From: Microterricola pindariensis
Lineage (GTDB): Bacteria > Actinomycetota > Actinomycetes > Actinomycetales > Microbacteriaceae
DNA: 47,683 nt
Assembly (NCBI RefSeq): GCF_002936985.1
Contig: NZ_MPZN01000025.1
Span: 1 to 47,683 of the forward strand
Direction of reading: 5' to 3'
A program made the position numbers and the translations under genes. Below the pieces are notes generated by a model that was not told where the DNA came from, searched no databases, and saw only the letters and a program-made list of their open reading frames with translations. The first letter of the stretch is position 1. Each line of letters begins with the position of its first letter. Positions 32,455 through 39,397 of the stretch are shown here, piece after piece.

Positions 32455-33381
32455 CTAGAAGCGGGCGCCGCGCTGGCGCAGACGGGTTCGGATGCGGTCC
32501 ATGGTCTCGTTCAAGCGGAACCTGAGGTCGTCGGCGGTGACATAGACGATCGTCCAGCCGCGGTCTTCGAGGCGCTCCCGCCTGGCGGTGTCGTTGCGGT
32601 ACTGCACCCGATCGCGGTGCCCGTCACCCTGATACTCGATCCCGACCTTGAACTCGGGGTACGCCAGATCGATCAGCGCGGTCTGGGTGCCGTGCTCGTC
32701 GAACACCGGGTGATTCAAGTTGGGCTCGGGGAGGCCCGCAGCCTGCATCGCCAGGCGGGTGAGGCTCTCCATCCGCGACATCGAGCCGTAGCGCACCAGT
32801 GCGAGAGCCTGGCGAAGCCGGCGCGCGTAGCGCCGGGAGCCGTACGCCCTGACCGCTGCGGTCAGCTGCTCCAGCGTGGCCAGCGGAGGGAGGCCGGAGT
32901 AGGGCTCGTCCCCGGTGACCAGGAAGTCGCCGGCGGCCACGAGGTCGTCGACGGCGAGGAGCGACGCGAGCTCGCACCAGGCGTGCACGGCCGCGCTGAG
33001 GCGCAGCCCCGCGCGTTCGGTGGGCGAGCGATCCCAGGCGCCCTGATGGCCGACGACGCCGCGGCAGCGGGGAATCCCTCCGGCGACCGAGGTGCTGACG
33101 TGGAGCACGAGAGCCCGCTCCTGCTCGGCTGGCAACGGGATGCCGTGGAGCAGCGCCGCGGTGGAATGGCTGAAGTACTGGCGCCGCGGCATCCGCTTCG
33201 CATAGGCGGCCGCCAACTCGGGGACCGACTCGGCGGCCCGGCCCATCACGACTCCGCGAAACGGGCTGAGCACATCGCGGTGCCGCAGCTGTCCTGGAGT
33301 GATGCCGATTGCCGCCGACTCGGTCGTGGCGAGCGGTCCGCTCGCGGCGAGGAAACGGCGCAGCTGGTCGCGCTTGTGCAT
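32455..33381 (-). CDS. DUF559/Vsr-like endonuclease with AbiEi-like N-terminus
   Basis: 308 aa from ATG 33381 (GTG 33387 also possible). The C-terminal ~100 residues form a PD-(D/E)XK-type DUF559 domain: IDLAYPEFKVGIEYQGDGHRDRVQYRNDTARR is split around residues 229-260, with Asp, Glu and Gln at the expected catalytic places, then GWTIVYVTADDL. The N-terminal part (RDQLRRFLAASGPLATTESA, FRGVVMGRAAE) looks like the helix-turn-helix start of AbiEi-type antitoxins. Such proteins are frequent, scattered genes in Actinobacteria with no proven function. The gene is bracketed by two palindromes and preceded by a DnaA-box 9-mer, suggesting a small mobile or selfish unit. Confidence 0.85.
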   Translation of the reverse strand: MHKRDQLRRFLAASGPLATTESAAIGITPGQLRHRDVLSPFRGVVMGRAAESVPELAAAYAKRMPRRQYFSHSTAALLHGIPLPAEQERALVLHVSTSVAGGIPRCRGVVGHQGAWDRSPTERAGLRLSAAVHAWCELASLLAVDDLVAAGDFLVTGDEPYSGLPPLATLEQLTAAVRAYGSRRYARRLRQALALVRYGSMSRMESLTRLAMQAAGLPEPNLNHPVFDEHGTQTALIDLAYPEFKVGIEYQGDGHRDRVQYRNDTARRERLEDRGWTIVYVTADDLRFRLNETMDRIRTRLRQRGARF

Positions 33382-33420
33382 GCACACAGCGTGCCCGAAC
33401 GGCGCCTGTTCCCGCAGAAG

Positions 33421-33429
33421 TTATCCACA
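33421..33429 (+). promoter_or_regulatory. DnaA-box-type 9-mer (TTATCCACA) upstream of the DUF559 gene
   Basis: It lies 39 nt from the start of the minus-strand nuclease gene. The same 9-mer precedes the HNH endonuclease at 4254, in the opposite orientation relative to its gene. Confidence 0.45.
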
Positions 33430-33457
33430 GCTGCCCCGCCCGCCTCCCTCCTCCAGA

Positions 33458-33519
33458 CATCGAGACTGCGCGACTTGTCGTTCGAGTGGGCGTGAACTAC
33501 AAGTCGCGCAGTCTCGATG
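33458..33519. repeat. 62-bp palindrome, copy 2 (5' side of the DUF559 gene)
   Basis: Perfect 21-bp arms, 33458-33478 and 33499-33519. It differs from copy 1 by a compensatory pair near the tips (CG..CG versus CA..TG) and keeps the same internal C/T mismatch. Confidence 0.92.
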
Positions 33520-33614
33520 GAATCGGGGAGGGGAGGAAGGGCGAAGGGAAGGAGGGAGGAGAACGGGGGAGGCGGGCCCGACGCACAGGCGCGCCCAGTA
33601 GAGTTGGTGGCGAT

Positions 33615-35462
33615 ATGGCACACATGCTTGGCGCCGAAAGGCTGCACCTCGAATTCCCTACCCGCGTGATCTTCGACGAAGTGACGGTGGGGCTCAATGA
33701 GGGCGACCGCGTCGGCATCGTCGGCCGCAACGGCGACGGAAAGTCCACCCTGCTGAAGCTGCTCGCCGGCCGGATGGAGCCCGACGGCGGCCGCGTCACG
33801 CGCCGCCGCGACGTGCGCCTGGCCATGCTCGACCAGGCCGACACCGTCGACTCGACGCTCACCGTCGCCCAGGCCGTCGTCGGCGGCATCGACGAGCACG
33901 TCTGGGCCGGCGACCCCGTCGTCCGCGACGTCATCGGCGGGCTGCTCAGCGACGTGCCGTGGGACGGCATCGTGGAGAGCCTCTCGGGCGGCCAGCGCCG
34001 CCGCGTCGCCCTCGCTGCCCTCCTCGTCGGCGACCACGACGTCATCTTCCTCGATGAGCCCACCAACCACCTCGACGTCGAGGGCATCGCCTGGCTCGCC
34101 GGGCACCTCAAGCGCCGCTGGCCCCAGGGCAGCGGCGGCCTCGTCGTCGTCACCCACGACCGGTGGTTCCTCGACGAGATCTGTAACGCCACCTGGGAGG
34201 TGCACGACCGCATCATCGAGCCCTTCGAGGGAGGATACGCGGCGTACATCCTGCAGCGCGTCGAGCGCGACCGCTCGGCCGCCGTCAGTGAGGCCAAGCG
34301 CCAGAACCTGATGAAGAAGGAGCTGGCCTGGCTGCGCCGCGGCGCCCCGGCCCGCACCGCCAAGCCGAAGTTCCGCATCGACGCCGCCAATGAGCTGATC
34401 GCGAACGAGCCGCCGCCCCGCGACACCGTGTCGATGCAGTCGATGGCCATGCAGCGCCTCGGCAAGGACGTCGTCGACCTGATCGACGTCACCGTCAAGT
34501 TCCCCGCCACAGCGCACTCGGCCGAGAAGACCGTGCTGAACGACATCACCTGGCGCATCGCGCCGGGCGAGCGCACCGGCATCCTCGGCGTCAACGGGGC
34601 CGGCAAGTCCACGCTGCTGAACCTCGTCGCCGGCACCCTGCAGCCCACCACGGGCACCGTCAAGCGCGGCAAGACGATCAAGGTCGCCGTTCTCACCCAG
34701 CAGCTCAACGAGCTCAAGGCGATCCAGAACGACCGCGTCAGCGAGGTCATCGGCCGCCAGCGGTCCAGCTACGTCGCCGGCGGCAAGGAGATGACGCCCG
34801 GCCAGCTGCTCGAGCGCATGGGCTTCATGAGCTCGCAGCTCTCCACCCCGGTCAAGGACCTCTCCGGTGGCCAGAAGCGCCGCCTGCAGCTGCTGCTGAT
34901 CGTGCTCGACGAGCCGAACGTGCTGATTCTCGATGAGCCGACCAACGACCTCGACACCGACATGCTCGCCGCGATGGAAGACCTGCTCGACTCCTTCCCC
35001 GGCACGCTGCTCGTCGTCAGCCACGACCGGTACCTGATCGAGCGCGTCACCGACCAGCAGTACGCCGTCACCGAGGGGCACTTCAAGCACCTGCCCGGCG
35101 GCGTCGAGCAGTACATCGAGATGCGCAAGCGCCAGGTGGCGGCGGATGCCGACAACGTCGGCTTCGAGAGCGTCGTCGGTTCCAACGACACCCCGGCTGC
35201 CGCGGGCAAGCCCGCCGCGGCCGCCAAGCCGAAGCTGGGCGGCGCCGAGCTGCGCAACGCGCAGAAGGAGCTGGCATCCATCGACCGCAAGATCGCCAAG
35301 TGGCAGCAGCAGATCGCCGAGATTCACGAGAAGCTCGCCACTCACGACCAGAGCGACTACGACGGGTTGGGTGCGTTGACGGCCCAGCTGCAGAAGCTCG
35401 AATCTGACGTGGTCACGAACGAGACCCGGTGGATCGAACTTTCTGAGCTTCTCGAGGGCTAG
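33615..35462 (+). CDS. ABC-F family ATPase (Uup-like)
   Basis: 615 aa, two ABC domains in one chain and no membrane segments. Domain 1: Walker A GRNGDGKST, signature LSGGQRRR, Walker B DEPTNHLD. Domain 2: GVNGAGKST, LSGGQKRR, DEPTNDLD. A coiled-coil C-terminal extension (about 535-615, ELRNAQKELASIDRKIAKWQ) resembles the Uup DNA/RNA-binding arm. ABC-F proteins act on ribosomes, in translation or antibiotic protection; position next to ispE and glmU suggests the housekeeping form. ATG 33615 follows TAGAGT (33599-33604) at 10 nt; earlier in-frame starts run through the palindrome. Confidence 0.93.
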   Translation: MAHMLGAERLHLEFPTRVIFDEVTVGLNEGDRVGIVGRNGDGKSTLLKLLAGRMEPDGGRVTRRRDVRLAMLDQADTVDSTLTVAQAVVGGIDEHVWAGDPVVRDVIGGLLSDVPWDGIVESLSGGQRRRVALAALLVGDHDVIFLDEPTNHLDVEGIAWLAGHLKRRWPQGSGGLVVVTHDRWFLDEICNATWEVHDRIIEPFEGGYAAYILQRVERDRSAAVSEAKRQNLMKKELAWLRRGAPARTAKPKFRIDAANELIANEPPPRDTVSMQSMAMQRLGKDVVDLIDVTVKFPATAHSAEKTVLNDITWRIAPGERTGILGVNGAGKSTLLNLVAGTLQPTTGTVKRGKTIKVAVLTQQLNELKAIQNDRVSEVIGRQRSSYVAGGKEMTPGQLLERMGFMSSQLSTPVKDLSGGQKRRLQLLLIVLDEPNVLILDEPTNDLDTDMLAAMEDLLDSFPGTLLVVSHDRYLIERVTDQQYAVTEGHFKHLPGGVEQYIEMRKRQVAADADNVGFESVVGSNDTPAAAGKPAAAAKPKLGGAELRNAQKELASIDRKIAKWQQQIAEIHEKLATHDQSDYDGLGALTAQLQKLESDVVTNETRWIELSELLEG

Positions 35463-35587
35463 CGCCGCAGGAACTGTGACGAACTAAGGCGGAGTGGTCC
35501 GGCGGTCGAAGATTGGCCGCGTACGGTTGTAACTACCCCGCACAGCTGCGGCGCACAAAACCCCCGTGGAATTTCCCCGTGGCGGAG

Positions 35588-35643
35588 CTCTGCGCCGAGA
35601 GAGATGGCGGAGCCGCACCGGCTTCGTGATCGCAGCAGATCAC
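35588..35643 (+). promoter_or_regulatory. Structured leader of the methionine-transport operon, class unknown
   Basis: The 213-bp gap before metQ has several potential stems: 35588-35612 (CTC/GAG plus CGCC/GGCG), AGCCG/CGGCT at 35611-35623 and a perfect GTGATC-GCAGCA-GATCAC at 35626-35643. I could not fit SAM-I, SAM-II or SAM-IV consensus blocks. The last inverted repeat could equally be a repressor site. Confidence 0.35.
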
Positions 35644-35675
35644 CGGTCGTCGGGTACACACAGCGAAAGGTAGTT

Positions 35676-36584
35676 ATGTCCATCTCGAAGAAGACCACCA
35701 AGGTCCTCGCAGCTCTCGCAACGCTCCCCCTCCTCGCAGCCCTCGCCGGCTGCGCCACGACCGCCGAGGTCGGCGCCGGATCCTCCGAGCAGTCCGAGAC
35801 GGTCAAGGTCGGCGTCGTCGGCAAGAGCGACCCGCAGTGGCCCGCCTTCGTCGATGCGGCCGCGGCCGAGGGCATCACGGTCGAGCTGGTCGACTTCGGC
35901 GACTACGCCCAGCCGAACCCCGCGCTCACCGCCGGTGACCTCGACCTGAACCAGTTCCAGCACATCGTCTACCTCGCCGACTACAACGTCGCCTCGGGCG
36001 AGGACCTCACGGTCATCGGCTCCACGGCCATCTACCCGCTCGGCCTGTACTCCACCAAGTACGGCAGCGTTGCCGACATCCCCGCCGGTGAGACGGTCGC
36101 CGTGCCGGACGACGCCAGCAACCTGGCCCGCGCGCTCCTCGTCCTGCAGTCGGCCAAGCTCATCGAGCTGAAGGACGGCGGCAGCATCTTCTCCGGCCTG
36201 AACGACATCGACGAGGCGAAGTCCAAGGTCAAGGTCACCGCCCTCGAAGCCTCGCTCATCCCGACCTCGCTGCCGGATGTCGCCGCCGCGGTCATCAACA
36301 ACGACTTCGTCCAGGATGCCGGCCTCGAGTTCACCGACGCCATCGCCAAGGACGACCCCAGCGACCCCAACGCGCTGCCCTACGTCAACGTCTTCGCCGC
36401 GCGCGCCGAGGACAAGGACAACGCGACCTACAAGAAGCTCGTCGAGATCTTCCAGACCGACGAGGCCGTCCAAGCCGGTCTGCTCGAGTCGTCCGCCGGA
36501 ACCGGCCTCGCGCTGCAGACCCCCGTCGCCGACCTGGTCGCCTCGCTCGCCAAGGTCGAGGCCGACACCAAGGCACAGAAGTAG
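35676..36584 (+). CDS. metQ: Methionine ABC transporter substrate-binding lipoprotein
   Basis: 302 aa. The lipoprotein signal peptide ends in LAALAGC, with the acylated Cys at residue 26. The mature part matches the NlpA/MetQ family: VKVGVVGKSDPQWPAF, then NQFQHIVYLADYN and YGSVADIPAGETVAVPDDASNLARALLVLQ. It captures D/L-methionine outside the membrane for MetNI. AAAGG lies about 7 nt before ATG 35676. It is first in metQ-metN-metI, and a 7-bp hairpin at 36609-36626 separates it from metN, which would favour higher binding-protein expression. Methionine is the family default; related peptides are possible. Confidence 0.9.
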   Translation: MSISKKTTKVLAALATLPLLAALAGCATTAEVGAGSSEQSETVKVGVVGKSDPQWPAFVDAAAAEGITVELVDFGDYAQPNPALTAGDLDLNQFQHIVYLADYNVASGEDLTVIGSTAIYPLGLYSTKYGSVADIPAGETVAVPDDASNLARALLVLQSAKLIELKDGGSIFSGLNDIDEAKSKVKVTALEASLIPTSLPDVAAAVINNDFVQDAGLEFTDAIAKDDPSDPNALPYVNVFAARAEDKDNATYKKLVEIFQTDEAVQAGLLESSAGTGLALQTPVADLVASLAKVEADTKAQK

Positions 36585-36608
36585 TTCAGCAGTAGCAACA
36601 CCGCACCA

Positions 36609-36626
36609 CCCCGCGGCTTCGCGGGG
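36609..36626 (+). terminator. Intra-operon hairpin between metQ and metN
   Basis: CCCCGCG-GCTT-CGCGGGG, 7-bp perfect stem. There is no T-tract; an mRNA-stabilising or attenuating role for metQ is plausible. Confidence 0.5.
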
Positions 36627-36732
36627 AGGCATCCGCCCCACCGGGCCAGGATCCTCCCCGCGGGGCCGCTCCTCACGTTTTCACACAACGCGGCCGATGC
36701 ACACCCCGCACGACGCCGCAAAGGAGTAGCCC

Positions 36733-37758
36733 ATGGCCCTGGTCAGCCTGCGGAACGTCACCAAGGCGTATCCGAACCCGAACGGCGGCGACCCCGTCCT
36801 CGCCATCAACGACGTCAGTCTCGACATCGAGGCGGGCGACGTCTACGGCATCATCGGCTATTCCGGCGCCGGCAAGAGCACCCTGGTCCGGTTGATCAAT
36901 GCCCTCGAGCCCGTCACCGACGGCAGCGTCGTCGTCAACGGCCAGGAGTTGGCCGGGCTCGGCGAGAAGCAGCTGCGCCCCGTGCGCCTCGGCATCGGCA
37001 TGATCTTCCAGCAGTTCAACCTGTTCAACGCGAAGACGGTGTGGAACAACGTGGCCTACCCGCTGCGCGTGGCTGGCGCCTCCAAGGAGAAGATCCAGGC
37101 CCGCGTCGACGAGCTGCTGGAGTTCGTCGGCCTCGCCGACAAGGCGAAGAACTTCCCGGAACAGCTCTCCGGCGGCCAGAAGCAGCGCGTCGGCATCGCC
37201 CGCGCGCTGGCGACGGCGCCCAGCATCCTTCTCTGTGACGAGGCCACCAGCGCCCTCGACCCGGAGACCACGCAGGAGGTACTCGCCCTGCTCAAGCGGG
37301 TGAACTCCGAGTTCGGCGTGACGATGGTCGTGATCACCCACGAGATGGAGGTGATCCAGAGCATCGCCACCAAGGTCGCGGTGATGGACCAGGGCCGCAT
37401 CGTCGAGAGCGGCGACGTGTTCGAGGTGTTCTCCAACCCGCAGAACGGCTCCAGCCAGACCTTCGTCGGCACCGTCGTCAAGGGCGTGCCCAGCCCGGCC
37501 GAGCGCGCCGTGCTGCGCGAGCGGCACGAGGGGCGCATCGTGACGCTGTCGTTCCGCGACGGCGACGCCAGCCAGGCCTCCGTGTTCCTCAAGCTGGCCC
37601 AGGCCGGCGTCGAATTCGAGCTCATCTACGGCGGAATCAACGACATTCAGGGCAAGGCCTTCGGCCACCTGACCCTGGCGCTGCGGGCATCGGATGCCGT
37701 CATCGACGGCGTGCTCGCCGACATTGCCCAGGCCACGAGCGTGACGGAGGTGGCGTGA
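36733..37758 (+). CDS. metN: Methionine ABC transporter ATP-binding protein
   Basis: 341 aa with AAAGGAG 6 nt upstream. ABC ATPase: Walker A GYSGAGKST (about 40-48), signature LSGGQKQRVGIARAL (about 147), Walker B ILLCDEATSALDP. The C-terminal ~90 residues are the NIL/ACT-like domain (RIVTLSFRDGDASQASVFLKLAQAG..), which in E. coli MetN binds methionine and trans-inhibits import. Its presence supports assignment to the methionine uptake family. The stop overlaps the metI start by one base. Confidence 0.95.
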   Translation: MALVSLRNVTKAYPNPNGGDPVLAINDVSLDIEAGDVYGIIGYSGAGKSTLVRLINALEPVTDGSVVVNGQELAGLGEKQLRPVRLGIGMIFQQFNLFNAKTVWNNVAYPLRVAGASKEKIQARVDELLEFVGLADKAKNFPEQLSGGQKQRVGIARALATAPSILLCDEATSALDPETTQEVLALLKRVNSEFGVTMVVITHEMEVIQSIATKVAVMDQGRIVESGDVFEVFSNPQNGSSQTFVGTVVKGVPSPAERAVLRERHEGRIVTLSFRDGDASQASVFLKLAQAGVEFELIYGGINDIQGKAFGHLTLALRASDAVIDGVLADIAQATSVTEVA

Positions 37759-38417
37759 TGGATGCGCTGATCGAACTGCAGCCCGAGTTCTGGAAGGCCG
37801 CCGCCGAAACGCTCTACATGGTCTCGGCGACCCTGCTCTTCGGTGGCTTCTTCGGCCTGCTGATCGGGCTGGGCCTGTACACGACCCGTGCCGGCGGGCT
37901 GCTGCCCAACAAGACCATCTCCACGATCCTCAACGTCGTGATCAACTTCTTCCGGCCGATCCCGTTCATCATCTTCATCGCCGCGCTGCAGCCACTGACG
38001 CGCGCCGTGATCGGCACCGGCATCGGCAACAACGCCGCCGTGTTCGCGCTGTCCATCGCCGCGGCGTTCGGCATCGCCCGCATCGTCGAGCAGAACCTCG
38101 TCACGGTGTCGCCCGGCGTGGTCGAGGCCGGCCGCGCGATGGGCGCGGGCCCGGTGCGGATCCTCCGCACGATCGTGATCCCCGAGGCGCTCGGCCCGCT
38201 GATCCTTGGCTACACCTTCGTCGTCGTGGCGATCGTCGACATGACAGCGATGGCCGGCTTCGTCGGCGGCGGCGGCCTCGGCTACTTCGCGCAGCTCTAC
38301 GGCCACCGCCAGTTCGAGCCGGTCGTGATGTGGGCGGCCATCCTGCTCATCGTCGTGTTCGTGCAGCTCGTGCAGTGGCTCGGCAACCGCCTCGCCCGCA
38401 AGGCGCTCCGCCGCTAA
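37758..38417 (+). CDS. metI: Methionine ABC transporter permease
   Basis: 219 aa from ATG 37758, with GGAGG 7 nt upstream and TGATG overlap with metN; GTG 37755 is the alternative. Five membrane segments and the permease EAA loop VEAGRAMGAGPVRILRTIVIPEALGP (about 122-147), which docks on MetN. Length and loop agree with MetI. The gene is convergent with marR; an inverted repeat pair lies between. Confidence 0.94.
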   Translation: MDALIELQPEFWKAAAETLYMVSATLLFGGFFGLLIGLGLYTTRAGGLLPNKTISTILNVVINFFRPIPFIIFIAALQPLTRAVIGTGIGNNAAVFALSIAAAFGIARIVEQNLVTVSPGVVEAGRAMGAGPVRILRTIVIPEALGPLILGYTFVVVAIVDMTAMAGFVGGGGLGYFAQLYGHRQFEPVVMWAAILLIVVFVQLVQWLGNRLARKALRR

Positions 38418-38429
38418 GGCGGGTCCGTC

Positions 38430-38558
38430 CCGGGTCTCGATACACGCCGCAGGCGGCGCTGCTCGACCAACGGATGTTGAGAACACCCGCTGGTCGATCG
38501 GCGGATTCGCGGTCACCCGCTGGTCGAGTAGCGAGGAACGGGCGTTTCGAGACCCGGG
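38430..38558. repeat. Inverted REP pair between convergent metI and marR
   Basis: CGGGTCTCGATACACGCC..GCTCGACCAACGG (38430-38473) faces CCCGCTGGTCGAG..TTTCGAGACCCGG (38516-38558), with a further CCGCTGGTCGATCGG fragment at 38487-38501. Likely acts as a two-way transcription barrier. A related single copy is at 42806-42844. Confidence 0.75.
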
Positions 38559-38565
38559 GCGCCGA

Positions 38566-39057
38566 TCAGTCGAAGTCGAGCGAGAGCTTGCGCAGCAGGC
38601 CGGCCAGGCGCTCCTGCTCTGGGGCGCTGAGTGCGCCGAGCAGCTCGGCCTCGGCGTCGACGAGGCGGGTGATCGCGGCATCCACCCGGGTCTGGCCCGC
38701 CGGGGTCATGACGACGAGGATGCCGCGGCCGTCGTTGGGGTCGGTGCGGCGCTGCACGAGCTCCCGCACCACGAGCCGGTCGATGCGGTTCGTCATCGTT
38801 CCGCTGGAGACCAGCGTCTGCTGCAGGAGCTGCTTGGGGGAGAGCTGGAACGGCTCTCCGGCCCGGCGCAGCGCCGAGAGCACGTCGAACTCCCACGACT
38901 CCAGCTCGGAGCGGGCGAAGGCGGTGCGGCGCGCGCGGTCGAGGTGCTTGGCCAAACGGCCGACCCGGGAGAGCACCTGGAGCGGGGTGAAATCGAGATC
39001 CGGGCGCTCGCGCAGCCAGGCATCGACGATGCGGTCGACTTCGTCACTCGTGGGCAT
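38566..39057 (-). CDS. MarR-family transcriptional regulator
   Basis: 163 aa from ATG 39057; the in-frame extension to 39102 would translate through the promoter. Winged helix-turn-helix: WEFDVLSALRRAGEPFQLSPKQLLQQTLVSSGTMTNRIDRLVVRELVQRRTDPNDGRGILVVMTPAG (about 55-120), the MarR DNA-binding core with the DxR wing. MarR dimers usually repress nearby genes and respond to phenolic ligands. The neighbours (metI convergent, tRNA-Gln and glmU divergent) do not show its target. GATAAT ends 6 nt before the ATG. Confidence 0.93.
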   Translation of the reverse strand: MPTSDEVDRIVDAWLRERPDLDFTPLQVLSRVGRLAKHLDRARRTAFARSELESWEFDVLSALRRAGEPFQLSPKQLLQQTLVSSGTMTNRIDRLVVRELVQRRTDPNDGRGILVVMTPAGQTRVDAAITRLVDAEAELLGALSAPEQERLAGLLRKLSLDFD

Positions 39058-39063
39058 CCCCCC

Positions 39064-39069
39064 ATTATC
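39064..39069 (-). promoter_or_regulatory. Putative -10 (GATAAT) of marR
   Basis: Minus-strand GATAATGGGGGGATG: hexamer, 6-nt spacer, start. Confidence 0.55.
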
Positions 39070-39182
39070 CCGGCCGCACGGCGCGGCCGCGGCGCGCGGC
39101 ACGCACAGCTTCGGCGTTCGCGTCGGAGACCGGCCCCATGTTCTGGCAGACTGGAGGACGCGCGGAAGTCACTTCGGCGCGT

Positions 39183-39254
39183 TCCGCCGTGGTGTAATGG
39201 CAGCACGACAGCCTTTGGAGCTGTTAGGTCTAGGTTCGAGTCCTGGCGGCGGAG
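39183..39254 (+). tRNA. tRNA-Gln, anticodon TTG
   Basis: Cloverleaf folds fully: acceptor TCCGCCG/CGGCGGA, D-arm GTG..CAC, anticodon stem ACAGC/GCTGT with loop CTTTGGA (anticodon 39215-39217), T-arm CTAGG-TTCGAGT-CCTGG, discriminator G. CCA is not encoded. It lies just upstream of glmU, as in many Actinobacteria. Confidence 0.96.
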
Positions 39255-39264
39255 CGCTTTTCTC

Positions 39265-39327
39265 AGCGCTGTGCGCTCCAAAAGGGCGCTCCGAAAGGCG
39301 GCAGCGTGATTCCAAGGAAGTCCTTGG
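39265..39327 (-). repeat. Hairpin-plus-tail repeat, copy 3, after tRNA-Gln
   Basis: A GC hairpin (about 39272-39290, loop AAAA) runs into CGAAAGGCGGCAGC and CCAAGGAA, the inverse of the copy 1 tail. It may terminate the tRNA transcript; the segment 39255-39397 has no gene. Confidence 0.65.
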
Positions 39328-39397
39328 AAAAGAAATCGTGCCCGCACCTACATGGCCACGAAAGCGGCCCACTTCCCACTACGAGGAGCCTGAAACC

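Noticed and set aside
32455-33381. Complete AbiE toxin-antitoxin system
   Set aside because: Only an AbiEi-like N-terminal segment is seen; there is no AbiEii nucleotidyltransferase toxin gene beside it.
33246-35345. 699-codon minus-strand frame opposite the ABC-F gene
   Set aside because: Shadow of the ABC-F gene; no recognisable domain, and it overlaps the DUF559 gene end.
35463-35675. SAM riboswitch before metQ
   Set aside because: The stems present do not match the SAM-I, SAM-II or SAM-IV core blocks; kept only as an unclassified leader.
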